Assembly (NCBI GenBank): GCA_964455395.1
Contig: CAYVWB010000016.1
Span: 9,772-73,771, forward strand
Direction of reading: 5' to 3'
Length of the DNA: 64,000 nt
From: CAYVWB01 sp964455395
Lineage (GTDB): Bacteria; Desulfobacterota; Desulfovibrionia; Desulfovibrionales; Desulfovibrionaceae
The position numbers were made by a program, and so were the translations under genes. The notes under the pieces were generated by a model, which saw only the letters and a program-made list of their open reading frames with translations, was not told the DNA's origin and did not search any database. Positions 53,550 through 62,315 of this stretch are shown piece by piece (within the stretch, counting starts at the first letter, position 1; every line of letters begins with the position of its first letter).

Positions 53550-54797
53550 TCAACGCCCCAACAGATGTCGCATGCGCCGCCGCAGCGCCACGCGGTTCCA
53601 ATACCCCCAGAGCGGCGAGGCCCGAGGTCGATCGCTTGGAGAGCCGGCCAGCGCGCCTTCTGGATCACAATAGATATCGAGAACATGGAGCGAGCGCGGA
53701 ACATGACGTCCCAGCATGCGCACGCATCCGGCGCAGCTCGCCGCGAGGACGACCGTGTCGGCGGCGCCCACCTGATTTGGCTGAGTCGCCTGATTTGGCT
53801 GAGTCGCCTGTTTAGCTTGAACGGCCTGCATCGCGTGACTCATGCGTTGCCTGGCCCACGTCTTTGTGAACGCCGGCGCAACGCACCCCACGGCCCCGCC
53901 TTCGCCGCAACAGATGGTCCGTACGCCGCGACGTCGCATCTCCGTGATGGCAATCCCCCTCGATCGCAGCAGAGTCCGCACGGCCTGGCGCGCGGCGGCG
54001 TCCTCCCGCTGGGGGCAAGGATCGTGCAGAACGACCGGTGGCGGCGTGGCGGCGTACTCGCGAGAGGGCGCGTCGGCCGCCTCCGCAAGCGCTTCGTACA
54101 CCGTCCGTACGCGCAGCCCCATCCCGTAGTGGGTGAACACCTTGGCGCAGTTGGGACACGCCGTGAGCGCTTCCGTAACGCCCGCTGCATGGAGCTGCCG
54201 AAGCACCCTTCCGAAATGTTTGAGAAAAACATCTCCTCGGCCCAGGTCATGGGAGGGCTTGCTGCAGCAAGCCAGCATCACGCCGAGGTCCTCGTAGCCT
54301 GCCAGGCCGCGCAACCGCGCAGTCACCTCCAGCACCGTATCGGGACTGACGCCGGGCAGCGCGCAGCCCGGGAAAAAGACGGCGCCGCCGCGTCGGGGCG
54401 GATGGAACGCGGCGAAAGGCCACCCGCGGCCGAGCGCTTCGAAATTCAGCAACCGCCGGTAAGCCCGCATATCCACGAGCCCCCGCGACGCCGCCTCCCG
54501 TCGCATGGCGAGGAACAACCGTTGCGGAGCGACTCCTGCCGGACAGATTGCAGCGCACAACCCACAGAGGCTGCACGCGAAAGCCGTTTCCAGACGGCCC
54601 TCTTCCGCAACAGGAGACGCGGCGATGGCCGCCGGCGCGCCGTAGCGTTTCAGGAATGCGCAGTTCGCCACACAGGCGCCGCACCGTGTGCAGTCCCGAG
54701 CCACGGCCTCACGCTCCGTGGCGAGCGGCCCGGCCAAGGCGACGGCGTAAGCCGTGGCGAGTCGGCGTTCAATGTCGTCCATTGGCTTGAAGATCAC
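53550..54797 (-). CDS. (Fe-S)-binding protein with two 4Fe-4S motifs and CCG domains
   Basis: 415 residues. Two ferredoxin-type clusters: DCTRCGACVANC and ACSLCGLCAAICPAG. Two CCG domains follow: FFPGCALPG ... ACCSKPSHDLG ... ACPNCAKVF and HDPCPQRED ... ICCGEGGAVG ... SCAGC. As in HdrD/GlpC/LctP-type subunits, they pass electrons to a partner. No catalytic partner (glycolate, lactate or glycerol dehydrogenase) is next to it. An in-frame 18-bp repeat (53772-53807) adds QATQPN twice. GTG 54797 or ATG 54782 is the start. Confidence 0.87.
   Translation of the reverse strand: MIFKPMDDIERRLATAYAVALAGPLATEREAVARDCTRCGACVANCAFLKRYGAPAAIAASPVAEEGRLETAFACSLCGLCAAICPAGVAPQRLFLAMRREAASRGLVDMRAYRRLLNFEALGRGWPFAAFHPPRRGGAVFFPGCALPGVSPDTVLEVTARLRGLAGYEDLGVMLACCSKPSHDLGRGDVFLKHFGRVLRQLHAAGVTEALTACPNCAKVFTHYGMGLRVRTVYEALAEAADAPSREYAATPPPVVLHDPCPQREDAAARQAVRTLLRSRGIAITEMRRRGVRTICCGEGGAVGCVAPAFTKTWARQRMSHAMQAVQAKQATQPNQATQPNQVGAADTVVLAASCAGCVRMLGRHVPRSLHVLDIYCDPEGALAGSPSDRPRASPLWGYWNRVALRRRMRHLLGR
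53772..53807 (+). repeat. 18-bp tandem repeat inside the Fe-S protein
   Basis: CTGATTTGGCTGAGTCGC twice in a row; encodes an extra Gln-Ala-Thr-Gln-Pro-Asn on the minus strand, next to the second CCG domain. Confidence 0.9.
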
Positions 54798-54837
54798 TGG
54801 ACTGCGGCGGCGACGTCATGGTGCGCGCGACGTGGCT

Positions 54838-55743
54838 TCACCCGGCGAGAATCTTGAGGTAGAGGTCGCCTTTCAGGCCGGCGATCCTCCGACCGAGACC
54901 GCGCAACCGCAGGGGTTTGCCCACGACGAAATCCGGGGGCAGCGTCACCTCCACCACGGTGGCCTTGTCCGAGAGGCCGCGGTGGATGTTCAGCCGCAGC
55001 CGAGCGCCGGGCCGCAGATTCGCCGCCGGCAGGTGCACCACCTGGGTCTCGTCCATCAGTCCCTTGGCCCACCCCTTCAGCGCGCCGTAGACCCCTTCCG
55101 AGACGTCGACGGAGTGTTTGGACTTGCCCCACTCCAACTCCACTTTCTTTTGTTTTTTGGATGACTTGGGCTGTTTTGGGGGTTTGGGTGGTTTTGGGGG
55201 GCGGCTCTGCGAGGAAGCGCCGGTCGACCGGGAGGATTGCGACGCCTGGGCGCCGCCCATGGCCTCGCCGGGGGACGCGCCGGGGCTGCCGGTCTCCTGT
55301 TTCACTTGGCGGTAGATGTCTTCGAAGACTTGGCGCGCGAAAGGGTCCTTCAGGATGGTGTGGAGCACTTCTTCGCGGTTCACCGTGCGTTCGCGGCCGA
55401 ATTCCTTGTTGGCGCGGGCTTGCTCGAATTGTTGCTCCGCGCGCTTGCGGGCTTCACTCTGGTCGCGGCCTTGTTCTTTGGCGCGTTGCTTGGCCTGTGT
55501 CTTGGCGCGCTGCCTGGCGCGGTCGTCCGCACGGCGTTCGGCGTCGCTCCTGGGGCGCTCCAGGTGATCCTTGATGATGACATACGCTTCGTTGACGCGC
55601 TGGAACTCCGCCTGGGCGTTGGGGTTGTCGGGGTGGAGATCCGGGTGGAGTTCGAAGGCCATGCGTCTGAATGCGCTCTTCACCTCGGCGAGGCTTGCCT
55701 CGGACGAGACGCGCAGCCTGGCGTAGGCCTCCTTCAGGGTCAT
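54838..55743 (-). CDS. J-domain protein, DnaJ-like
   Basis: 301 residues. N-terminal J-domain (residues 1-68) with HPD in FELHPDLHPDN, so it should stimulate DnaK. A charged linker follows, then a short Lys/Pro-rich stretch (PPKPPKPPKQPKSSKKQ), and a C-terminal DnaJ substrate domain (LRPGARLRLNIHRGLSDKATV). The zinc-finger domain of class I DnaJ is absent, so class II (CbpA-like). The start overlaps the YkgJ stop by 4 bp. Confidence 0.92.
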   Translation of the reverse strand: MTLKEAYARLRVSSEASLAEVKSAFRRMAFELHPDLHPDNPNAQAEFQRVNEAYVIIKDHLERPRSDAERRADDRARQRAKTQAKQRAKEQGRDQSEARKRAEQQFEQARANKEFGRERTVNREEVLHTILKDPFARQVFEDIYRQVKQETGSPGASPGEAMGGAQASQSSRSTGASSQSRPPKPPKPPKQPKSSKKQKKVELEWGKSKHSVDVSEGVYGALKGWAKGLMDETQVVHLPAANLRPGARLRLNIHRGLSDKATVVEVTLPPDFVVGKPLRLRGLGRRIAGLKGDLYLKILAG

Positions 55744-56216
55744 GGGGTTTCATCCCCTACGGTGAGGAAATCGAGGCGGAGGGCTTCGCCGGCGTCCTCG
55801 GCGCGCAGGTCGTGTCCTTCGCGCGCCAGGCCGTGTTGTCGCAAGTAGGCCACGCCAGCGCGTTGAAACGCTGCATGCGTGGCGTCCGTGGCGATGCCTG
55901 GGCAGTCCTCCTTGGCCATGGCGAGGCTCCCCGGATCCAGCAGGTTGCCGCGGAAGAAGGGCCAGGCGCGGCAGACGTCCGGCCGGGCCGGGTGCACGGC
56001 GCAGCCTTTCCCCTCCTCATAGAAGATGCAGAAACCATCCGGCCCGCTGACGAGGTGATGCTTGCCTCCGGAGACAACGGCGAAGCGCCGGAGCATGGCT
56101 TCCGGGGCCATGTCCAGATGATCTGCAAGCCGCTGCTGATCGGAGGCCGCCAGCACGATGCCCCCTTCGCCCTCGCAGCAGTGGCCGCACATGGCGCAGG
56201 CGAAGACTTCGCTCAC
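55740..56216 (-). CDS. YkgJ-family Cys-rich protein
   Basis: 158 residues. The CxxCC motif is CAMCGHCCEGEGG, followed by a GFCIFYEEGKGCAVHPARPDVCRAWPFF block, family YkgJ (Zn/Fe-chelating). GTG 56216 overlaps the CoA-binding gene stop by 4 bp (GTGA); it starts one residue before the Cys-rich region, so start is clear. Co-translated with the J-protein. Confidence 0.88.
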   Translation of the reverse strand: MSEVFACAMCGHCCEGEGGIVLAASDQQRLADHLDMAPEAMLRRFAVVSGGKHHLVSGPDGFCIFYEEGKGCAVHPARPDVCRAWPFFRGNLLDPGSLAMAKEDCPGIATDATHAAFQRAGVAYLRQHGLAREGHDLRAEDAGEALRLDFLTVGDETP

Positions 56217-56635
56217 GGCCGGCTTTCCAGCTGCAGTTGCTGGTGAACCACCTTGATGCACTGGTCCTGCGTGACAGCCACGCTGCTGCCAGCGAGGATC
56301 TGCGTCGCTTCCTCGCTGCGCACGCCGGACTGCATCCAGAAGAGCTTGGGCGGCGGCGTCATGGCCAAGGTCTCGCGGGCGTGTTCCGGACAGTGTTGGG
56401 ATGCGCGGAAGAGGTTGACGATGTCCACCGGCCTGTCGATGTCGCCCAGGCTGGCGTAGGTCTTCAACCCCCAGACATCCTTGCGGTTGGGGTGTACGGG
56501 CAGCACCGTGAAGCCGTGCTGCATCAGGTAGCGGCCCACGCCGTCCACCGGTCGGGTGGGTTTGTCCACTGCGCCCACCACGGCGATGACCCGCGCCTCG
56601 GCGAGAATCTTCTTGATGTCGTCGTCCAATAGCAT
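56213..56635 (-). CDS. CoA-binding domain protein
   Basis: 140 residues. Rossmann-type CoA-binding fold: ILAEARVIAVVGAVDKPTRPVDGVGRYLMQHGFTVLPVHPNRK, VWGLKTYASLGDI, FWMQSGVRSEEATQIL. ATG 56635 with GAGGCG upstream; the frame goes to 56794. YccU-type (PF13380). First gene of the four-gene minus-strand unit. Confidence 0.88.
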   Translation of the reverse strand: MLLDDDIKKILAEARVIAVVGAVDKPTRPVDGVGRYLMQHGFTVLPVHPNRKDVWGLKTYASLGDIDRPVDIVNLFRASQHCPEHARETLAMTPPPKLFWMQSGVRSEEATQILAGSSVAVTQDQCIKVVHQQLQLESRP

Positions 56636-56884
56636 GAAACGCCTCGTGTGTTGCAGAATCCATGTCCTCATACACACGCCGACAAGTCTGCGCAACTCCC
56701 CGGCTTCCGACGTTTCCGACGCCTCCCCGGCAGTGCTTCTCGACCGGCCCCCTCGTCGACTGGCGGAAGGGGTTGGAAGCGTCCATATTTTCACTTCCTT
56801 TCCCGTCCAGATGTGCTATTCTGCCTGCTGGAGTCCGTATTGCTGGCGCTGACGCCTGCAGCAACGCTCCGGAGACACATCCCC

Positions 56885-58012
56885 ATGCGCACGATCTACC
56901 CCGTGGCCATCGTCCTCCTCCTGGCGGGAGGCGGTTATTTCCTGCTCGAATTCATCCAGACGGAGCGCGCAGCCGAGCGCAACCGCCGTGAACAACGCCC
57001 TACCCCCGTGGTGGCCTACGCCGCCAAGCCCATCAGCCTGACGGACCGGCTTGAAGCCATCGGCACGGCGCGCGCCAACGAGTCCGTGGAGATAACCGCC
57101 AACACCCAGGACCTGGTGGAAGCCATCTATTTCGAAGACGGCGACGAGGTGGAAACCGGCGCCAAGCTGGTGCACCTGGACGAAGAACAAGCCCGCGCAG
57201 CCGTGCGCTCCGCCCGCGTGCGCCTGGACGAAGCCCGGCAGAACCTCTCGCGTTTCGAGGACCTCTTCGCCGACAACGTCATCCCCCGTTCGCAACTGGA
57301 GAGCCAGCTGAGCATGGTTGAGGACGCCCGCGCCGACGTGGAAACCGCCGAAAAGCGGCTGGAAGACGTCTACATCACCGCGCCCTTCGCAGGCCGGCTC
57401 GGCGCGCGCCAAGTCAGTGTGGGCGCGCTGGTGCAGCCGGGCGCCGTCATCACCACTCTGGACGACATCGACCGCATCAAGCTGGATTTCACCACCCCGG
57501 AGCGCTTCCTCCCTGTGGTGCGCCGCGGCATGACCGTGGAAGCCAAAGCCGCAGCCTACCCCGACGAGATCTTCACAGGCGTGGTGACGCACGTGGACCC
57601 CCGCGTGGATCCCCAGACCCGCGCGCTCTCCATCCGCGCCATCATCGAAAACGAGGATCACCGCCTGAAGCCCGGCATGCTCCTCGCCGTGGAGCTCATC
57701 AAAGGAACCGAAGACGTGCTGCTGGTTCCGGAGCAGAGCGTGGTCCCCGTGGGCTACTCGACCTTCCTGTTCCTCATCGACCCGGAAACCAACGCCGTGA
57801 CCAAACGCGAAGTGGAGACGGGACGCCGCCAGCCAGGCGTGGTGGAGATCCGCCAGGGCCTGCGCGCCGGCGAACTCCTGGTGGTGGAAGGCGGCGTGCG
57901 CATCCGCGATGGGGACACGGTGGAGATCGTGGAACTGCTGGAGACGCCGGAGCAGACGCCCCGGCCCATAGAGGACCTCACCCCGGCCGCCGCCAACGCG
58001 TCCGACAGCTGA
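56885..58012 (+). CDS. RND efflux periplasmic adaptor
   Basis: 375 residues. N-terminal anchor (YPVAIVLLLAGGGYFLLEFI), lipoyl half-motif (NTQDLVEAIYFEDGDEVETG), an alpha-hairpin (RSARVRLDEARQNLSRFEDLF), and beta-barrel (PFAGRLGARQVSVGALVQPG). HlyD/AcrA type. Start ATG 56885; CGGAGA at 11 nt. The pump gene follows in 12 bp. Confidence 0.95.
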   Translation: MRTIYPVAIVLLLAGGGYFLLEFIQTERAAERNRREQRPTPVVAYAAKPISLTDRLEAIGTARANESVEITANTQDLVEAIYFEDGDEVETGAKLVHLDEEQARAAVRSARVRLDEARQNLSRFEDLFADNVIPRSQLESQLSMVEDARADVETAEKRLEDVYITAPFAGRLGARQVSVGALVQPGAVITTLDDIDRIKLDFTTPERFLPVVRRGMTVEAKAAAYPDEIFTGVVTHVDPRVDPQTRALSIRAIIENEDHRLKPGMLLAVELIKGTEDVLLVPEQSVVPVGYSTFLFLIDPETNAVTKREVETGRRQPGVVEIRQGLRAGELLVVEGGVRIRDGDTVEIVELLETPEQTPRPIEDLTPAAANASDS

Positions 58013-58024
58013 CGAGTCGCACCC

Positions 58025-61000
58025 ATGTTCCTCTCCGACATTTCCGTGCGGCGGCCCGTCTTCGCCACGGTCGTCGCCTTGCTGCTGGTGGTTTTCGGCA
58101 TCACCTCCTACACGCGACTCACGGTGCGGGAGTTCCCGGATGTGGACCCCCCGATCGTCACCGTGGAAACCATCTACACAGGCGCTGCGGCCGAGACCGT
58201 GGACAACCGCGTGACCGAGATCATCGAAGACCGGATCAGCGGCGTGGAAGACTTGAAGTCCATCGACTCCGTAAGCCAGGACGGCTCCTCGCGCATCACC
58301 CTGGAATTCGAAATCGACCGGGACCTGGACGCCGCCGCCAACGACGTGCGCGACCGGGTGAGCCGCGTGCTGGACGACCTCCCCGACGAAGCGGACGCCC
58401 CCGAGATATCCAAAGCTGACGCGGGCAGCGAAGTCATCCTCTGGCTGAACCTGACAAGTCCCGTGCTGAACCAGCTGGAGCTGACGGACATCGCGGACCG
58501 GCTCATCGTGGACCGCATCAGCGCGCTGGACGGCGTGGCCTTCGTGCGCATCGGCGGGGAGAAACGCACGGCCATGCGTGTGTGGCTGAACCAGCAGGCC
58601 TTGGCTGCGCACGATCTGACCGCCGGCGATGTGGAAGACGTGCTTGCTGCGCAAAACGTGGAACTGCCCGCGGGCCGGCTGGAAAGCCCCCAACGGGACT
58701 TCACCTTGCGCGTGCCGCGCCCCTACGCCGCGCCGGAGCAGTTCGCTTCCATGATCGTGAAGGTGGGCGCCGGGGGGGAGATCGTCCGGCTGGGTCAGGT
58801 GGCGCGGGTGGAAGTGGCCGCCGAGGATCTGCGCACGGACTTGCGCTCCAACGACGAACCGGCCGTGGGCGTAGGCGTCACCCGCCAGTCGCGCGCCAAC
58901 ACCATCGAAGTGGTGGACCAGGTGAAAGCGTTGCTGCCCGAGCTGCGCAACTCCTTGCCCGAGGAAGTGACGCTGAACCTCTCCTACGACACCTCCGTCT
59001 TCATCCGGGAGTCCATCGCGGAGGTCTACCGCACCATCGGCATGGCCGCCGGCTTGGTGGTGCTGGTCATCTTCCTCTTTCTGGGCAGCGTGCGCGCCAC
59101 GGCGCCGCCGGCGATCACGGTCCCGGTCTCCATCGTGGCCAGCTTCATCGTGCTCTCGGCGTTTGGCTATTCGCTGAACACGCTCACCTTGCTGGCGCTG
59201 GTGCTGGCCATCGGCCTGGTCGTGGACGACTCCATCGTGGTGCTGGAAAACATCTACCGTCGCATGGAGAACGGGGAGCCGCCGCTGGTGGCGGCGCACC
59301 GCGGCACGAAGCAGGTGGGATTCGCCGTCATCGCCACCACGGTGGTGCTGGTGGCGGTCTTCGTGCCCATCGCCTTCATGGAAGGCGTGGTGGGCCGACT
59401 CTTCACGGAATACGCCTTCGCCTTGGCCGGAGCGGTGTGTTTTTCTTCGCTGGTGGCGCTCACGCTTTGTCCCGTGCTCGCCAGCAAGCTGCTTTCCCGC
59501 GAACACGGCAAGAGCCGCATGACCGTGGTCTTGGAACGCGGCTTCCGCGCCGTGGAGGCCTTCTACGACCGCACCCTGCGCTGGACGCTGCGCAACACCC
59601 CGGCCATGCTGGCGGTCTTCGTCGTCATCTTGGCGGCGCTGGTCTACACGTATCGCGCCATTCCCGGCGAGTTCGCGCCCAAGGAAGACCGCGGCGTCTT
59701 CTTCGTGTTCATGACAGCGCCGGAAGGCGCAAGCTTTGACTATTCCAGCCGCTACATGGCGCAGATCGAGAAGATGCTGCTGCCCCTGCTGGACTCGGGT
59801 GAAGCCCAACGCGTGCTGGCGCGGGTGCCCGGCTCCTTCAGTCAAGTGGGTGACGTGAACTCCGGCATCGGCATCGTGGTGCTCACACCGTGGAGCCAAC
59901 GCGAACGCTCCACCCAGGACATCGCCCAGGCCACGTTCCAGGAACTGCAGCGCCTGCCCGGCGTCACGGCCTTCGCCGTGGTGCGGCAAGGTCTTGCGCA
60001 GTTCGGCACGCGACAGCCCGTGCAGTTCGTGCTGGGCGGAGACGATTACGACGAGCTGGCGAGCTGGCGCGACACCATCCTGGAGGCGGCGCGGGAATAC
60101 CCCGGCCTGGAAGGTCTGGACTGGGACTATCGGGAAACGAAGCCGAAGATCAACGTTTCCGTGAACCTGGCGCGCGCTGCGGAACTGGGGGTGAGCGTCC
60201 GCGAAATAGGCCGCACCCTGGAGACCCTGCTGGGCTCCCGTGACGTGACGGACTACCTGGACCGAGGCCAGCAGTACGAGGTCATCCTCCAGAGCGACGC
60301 CACCCTGCGCGAAAGCCTGGACGACCTCGACCAGATCTACGTGCGTTCGGAACGCTCCGGCGCGCTCACACCGCTTTCCAACGTGATCACCTTGCGGGAA
60401 TTCGCCGGCCCTTCGGAGCTGGCGCGCTACAACCGACTGCGGGCCATCACCATTTCCGCGAACCTCGCCCCCGGCTACGCCCTCGGCGACGCCCTCGCCT
60501 TCCTCCAGCAGACCGCCCGGGAGAAGCTGCCGGCCAAGGTTCGCATCGACTACAAAGGCGAGAGCCTGGAATTCGTCCAGTCATCCGGCGCGGCGTACTT
60601 CACCTTCGGCTTGGCGCTGGTGGTGGTCTTTCTGGTGCTGGCTGCACAGTTCGAGAGCTTCCTCCACCCCTTGGCGGTCATGTCCACGGTGCCGCTCGCT
60701 GTGGTGGGCGCGCTCCTGGGTTTGTTGATAACCGGCCAAACAATGAACATCTACAGTGAGATAGGCCTTATCATGCTGATCGGCTTGGCCGCCAAGAACG
60801 GCATCCTCATCGTGGAGTTCATCAACCAGATGCGCGACGAGGGCCACCGCTTTCACGAAGCCATCCTCCGCGCTTCGAAACGCCGCCTGCGTCCCGTGGT
60901 GATGACCGCCCTCTCCACCGCCATCGGCGCATTGCCCCTCATCCTCGCCACCGGCGCCGGCGCGGAGAGCCGCCGCGTCCTTGGCGTGGTCATCTTCTCC

Positions 61001-61144
61001 GGCGTGCTCGTCTCCGCAGCCATGACCCTCTACATGACGCCCTTCTTCTACAACTTCTTCTGCCGCCACACCACCTCGCCGGAGGAACGCTCCCGCGCCA
61101 TCGACGCCTACGAAGCGACGCACCCCGCCAGCGAAGCGGATTAG
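58025..61144 (+). CDS. RND efflux permease (AcrB-like)
   Basis: 1039 residues. 12 TM helices with two large periplasmic loops. Proton-relay residues in TM4 (LAIGLVVDDSIVVLENIYRR) and a Lys in TM10 (GLAAKNGILIVEFINQMRDE) are present; TM pair repeats. HAE-1 family; substrate range not predictable. Lacks a TolC partner in the window. Confidence 0.97.
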   Translation: MFLSDISVRRPVFATVVALLLVVFGITSYTRLTVREFPDVDPPIVTVETIYTGAAAETVDNRVTEIIEDRISGVEDLKSIDSVSQDGSSRITLEFEIDRDLDAAANDVRDRVSRVLDDLPDEADAPEISKADAGSEVILWLNLTSPVLNQLELTDIADRLIVDRISALDGVAFVRIGGEKRTAMRVWLNQQALAAHDLTAGDVEDVLAAQNVELPAGRLESPQRDFTLRVPRPYAAPEQFASMIVKVGAGGEIVRLGQVARVEVAAEDLRTDLRSNDEPAVGVGVTRQSRANTIEVVDQVKALLPELRNSLPEEVTLNLSYDTSVFIRESIAEVYRTIGMAAGLVVLVIFLFLGSVRATAPPAITVPVSIVASFIVLSAFGYSLNTLTLLALVLAIGLVVDDSIVVLENIYRRMENGEPPLVAAHRGTKQVGFAVIATTVVLVAVFVPIAFMEGVVGRLFTEYAFALAGAVCFSSLVALTLCPVLASKLLSREHGKSRMTVVLERGFRAVEAFYDRTLRWTLRNTPAMLAVFVVILAALVYTYRAIPGEFAPKEDRGVFFVFMTAPEGASFDYSSRYMAQIEKMLLPLLDSGEAQRVLARVPGSFSQVGDVNSGIGIVVLTPWSQRERSTQDIAQATFQELQRLPGVTAFAVVRQGLAQFGTRQPVQFVLGGDDYDELASWRDTILEAAREYPGLEGLDWDYRETKPKINVSVNLARAAELGVSVREIGRTLETLLGSRDVTDYLDRGQQYEVILQSDATLRESLDDLDQIYVRSERSGALTPLSNVITLREFAGPSELARYNRLRAITISANLAPGYALGDALAFLQQTAREKLPAKVRIDYKGESLEFVQSSGAAYFTFGLALVVVFLVLAAQFESFLHPLAVMSTVPLAVVGALLGLLITGQTMNIYSEIGLIMLIGLAAKNGILIVEFINQMRDEGHRFHEAILRASKRRLRPVVMTALSTAIGALPLILATGAGAESRRVLGVVIFSGVLVSAAMTLYMTPFFYNFFCRHTTSPEERSRAIDAYEATHPASEAD

Positions 61145-61314
61145 AAGGCTGCGAGACGGGATGATTCAGGCGCCGGCGTGAGCGCGCCGATTCAACGATC
61201 TTCTGAAACACCACGAGAAACGGCGCCGCCCTCCCCCCCCTTGAGGCGCCGAGGCGTCGACGACGTGGGGGCAGCGCGACGCCGTCGCGTCTTCGTTGCG
61301 ATCGCGGGAAACGC

Positions 61315-61926
61315 TCAGCCCTTGAGCGCCGCCGCGATGCGCGCCAGTCGCTCCGCCTGGAAACGCACGCCGGCGAGCTCGTTCTCCGAAGGAGTGCGGG
61401 AGCCGTCGCCCCCGGCGATGGTGGAGGCTCCGTAGGGGGAGCAGCCCGTGATCTCGTCCGAAGCCATCTGCCCCTGGAAGGTGTAGGGCAAGCCCAGCAC
61501 GATCATGCCCAAGTGGAAGAGCGGCGCATGGAAGGTGAGAATCGTCGATTCCTGCCCGCCGTGCTGCGTGTTGGACGAGGTGAACACCGAGGCCGGCGTG
61601 TCCACCAGGGCGTGCTTCATCCACAAACCGCCCAGATGGTCGATGAAGGCTTTCATCTGTGCGGCCATGTTGCCAAAGCGGGTGGGCGTGCCGAAGAGCA
61701 CGGCGTCGGCGTCAGCCAGCTCGGCGGGATCAGCCGTGGCCACCTCCGCGAACATGGATTTTGCTTCCAAAGCGCCCATCTTCTCCAACACGGCGTCGGG
61801 CAGGGTCTCGGGCACGCGGCGCAGCATGGGCTCACAGCCATCCACTCCGGCAAGCGCTTCGGCGGCGGCGGTCGCCATGGTGTGGACGTGCCCGTACATG
61901 GAGTAATACACCACAAAAACTTTCAT
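61315..61926 (-). CDS. wrbA: NAD(P)H:quinone oxidoreductase WrbA
   Basis: 203 residues. Flavodoxin-like: YYSMYGHVHTMATAAAEAL (FMN), LFGTPTRFGNMAAQMKAFID, FTSSNTQHGGQESTIL, and GCSPYGASTIAGGDGSR. Two-electron reduction of quinones. AAGGAGC precedes ATG 61926. Confidence 0.95.
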   Translation of the reverse strand: MKVFVVYYSMYGHVHTMATAAAEALAGVDGCEPMLRRVPETLPDAVLEKMGALEAKSMFAEVATADPAELADADAVLFGTPTRFGNMAAQMKAFIDHLGGLWMKHALVDTPASVFTSSNTQHGGQESTILTFHAPLFHLGMIVLGLPYTFQGQMASDEITGCSPYGASTIAGGDGSRTPSENELAGVRFQAERLARIAAALKG

Positions 61927-62148
61927 GCGTTCAGCTCCTTGCATTGCGAAATGAGAGGGAACGCCCCGCGCCGCTCACGACGCTGCGGCGGCGAAGGCGC
62001 TTTCCCACCCTACCACGCACGCCACGGCGTGACTACATTTTCACCAAGGAAGCGATTGCTTCATGCAATTGCCGTGGACGCCAACCCCCGTGTTTCATTG
62101 CGCCCCAATTGCACAGGCTGGCGCCTGCCTCGCAACGGCGCGCAGTCT

Positions 62149-62202
62149 TTGCAGGCAGTGCAGGCCGTGCAGGCCGTGCAGGCCGTGCAGGCCGTGCAGG
62201 CC
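62149..62202 (+). repeat. 9-bp tandem repeat upstream of typA end
   Basis: GTGCAGGCC five times without change (62158-62202), preceded by one imperfect unit TTGCAGGCA (62149-62157). The wrbA-typA interval (61927-62315) has no other gene. Confidence 0.92.
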
Positions 62203-62221
62203 ATAGAATCATTCAGACCAT

Positions 62222-62274
62222 GAAAGCAAACCGCCGCGCATGCGGAAGATCGACGATCAACCCACGCGCGGCGG
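62222..62274 (-). terminator. Possible terminator of typA
   Basis: Minus strand: CCGCCGCGC/GCGCGGCGG (62231-62239, 62266-62274), long loop, followed by TTTGCTTTC. A second hairpin, GGGGGCG/CGCCCCC (62290-62306), lies between it and the stop. Confidence 0.4.
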
Positions 62275-62315
62275 TGAAACAATGGGCGAGGGGGCGCGTC
62301 GCCCCCGAAAAACGC

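Noticed and set aside
52651..53601. Longer form of the lipoprotein
   Set aside because: Extra 120 residues have no features, would cover the interval and lose the N-terminal lipoprotein signal.
56816..59989. 1057-codon open frame antisense to the RND genes
   Set aside because: It lies wholly across the adaptor and pump, has His/Gly/Val-rich shadow composition and no family features. It is a by-product of GC-rich third positions.
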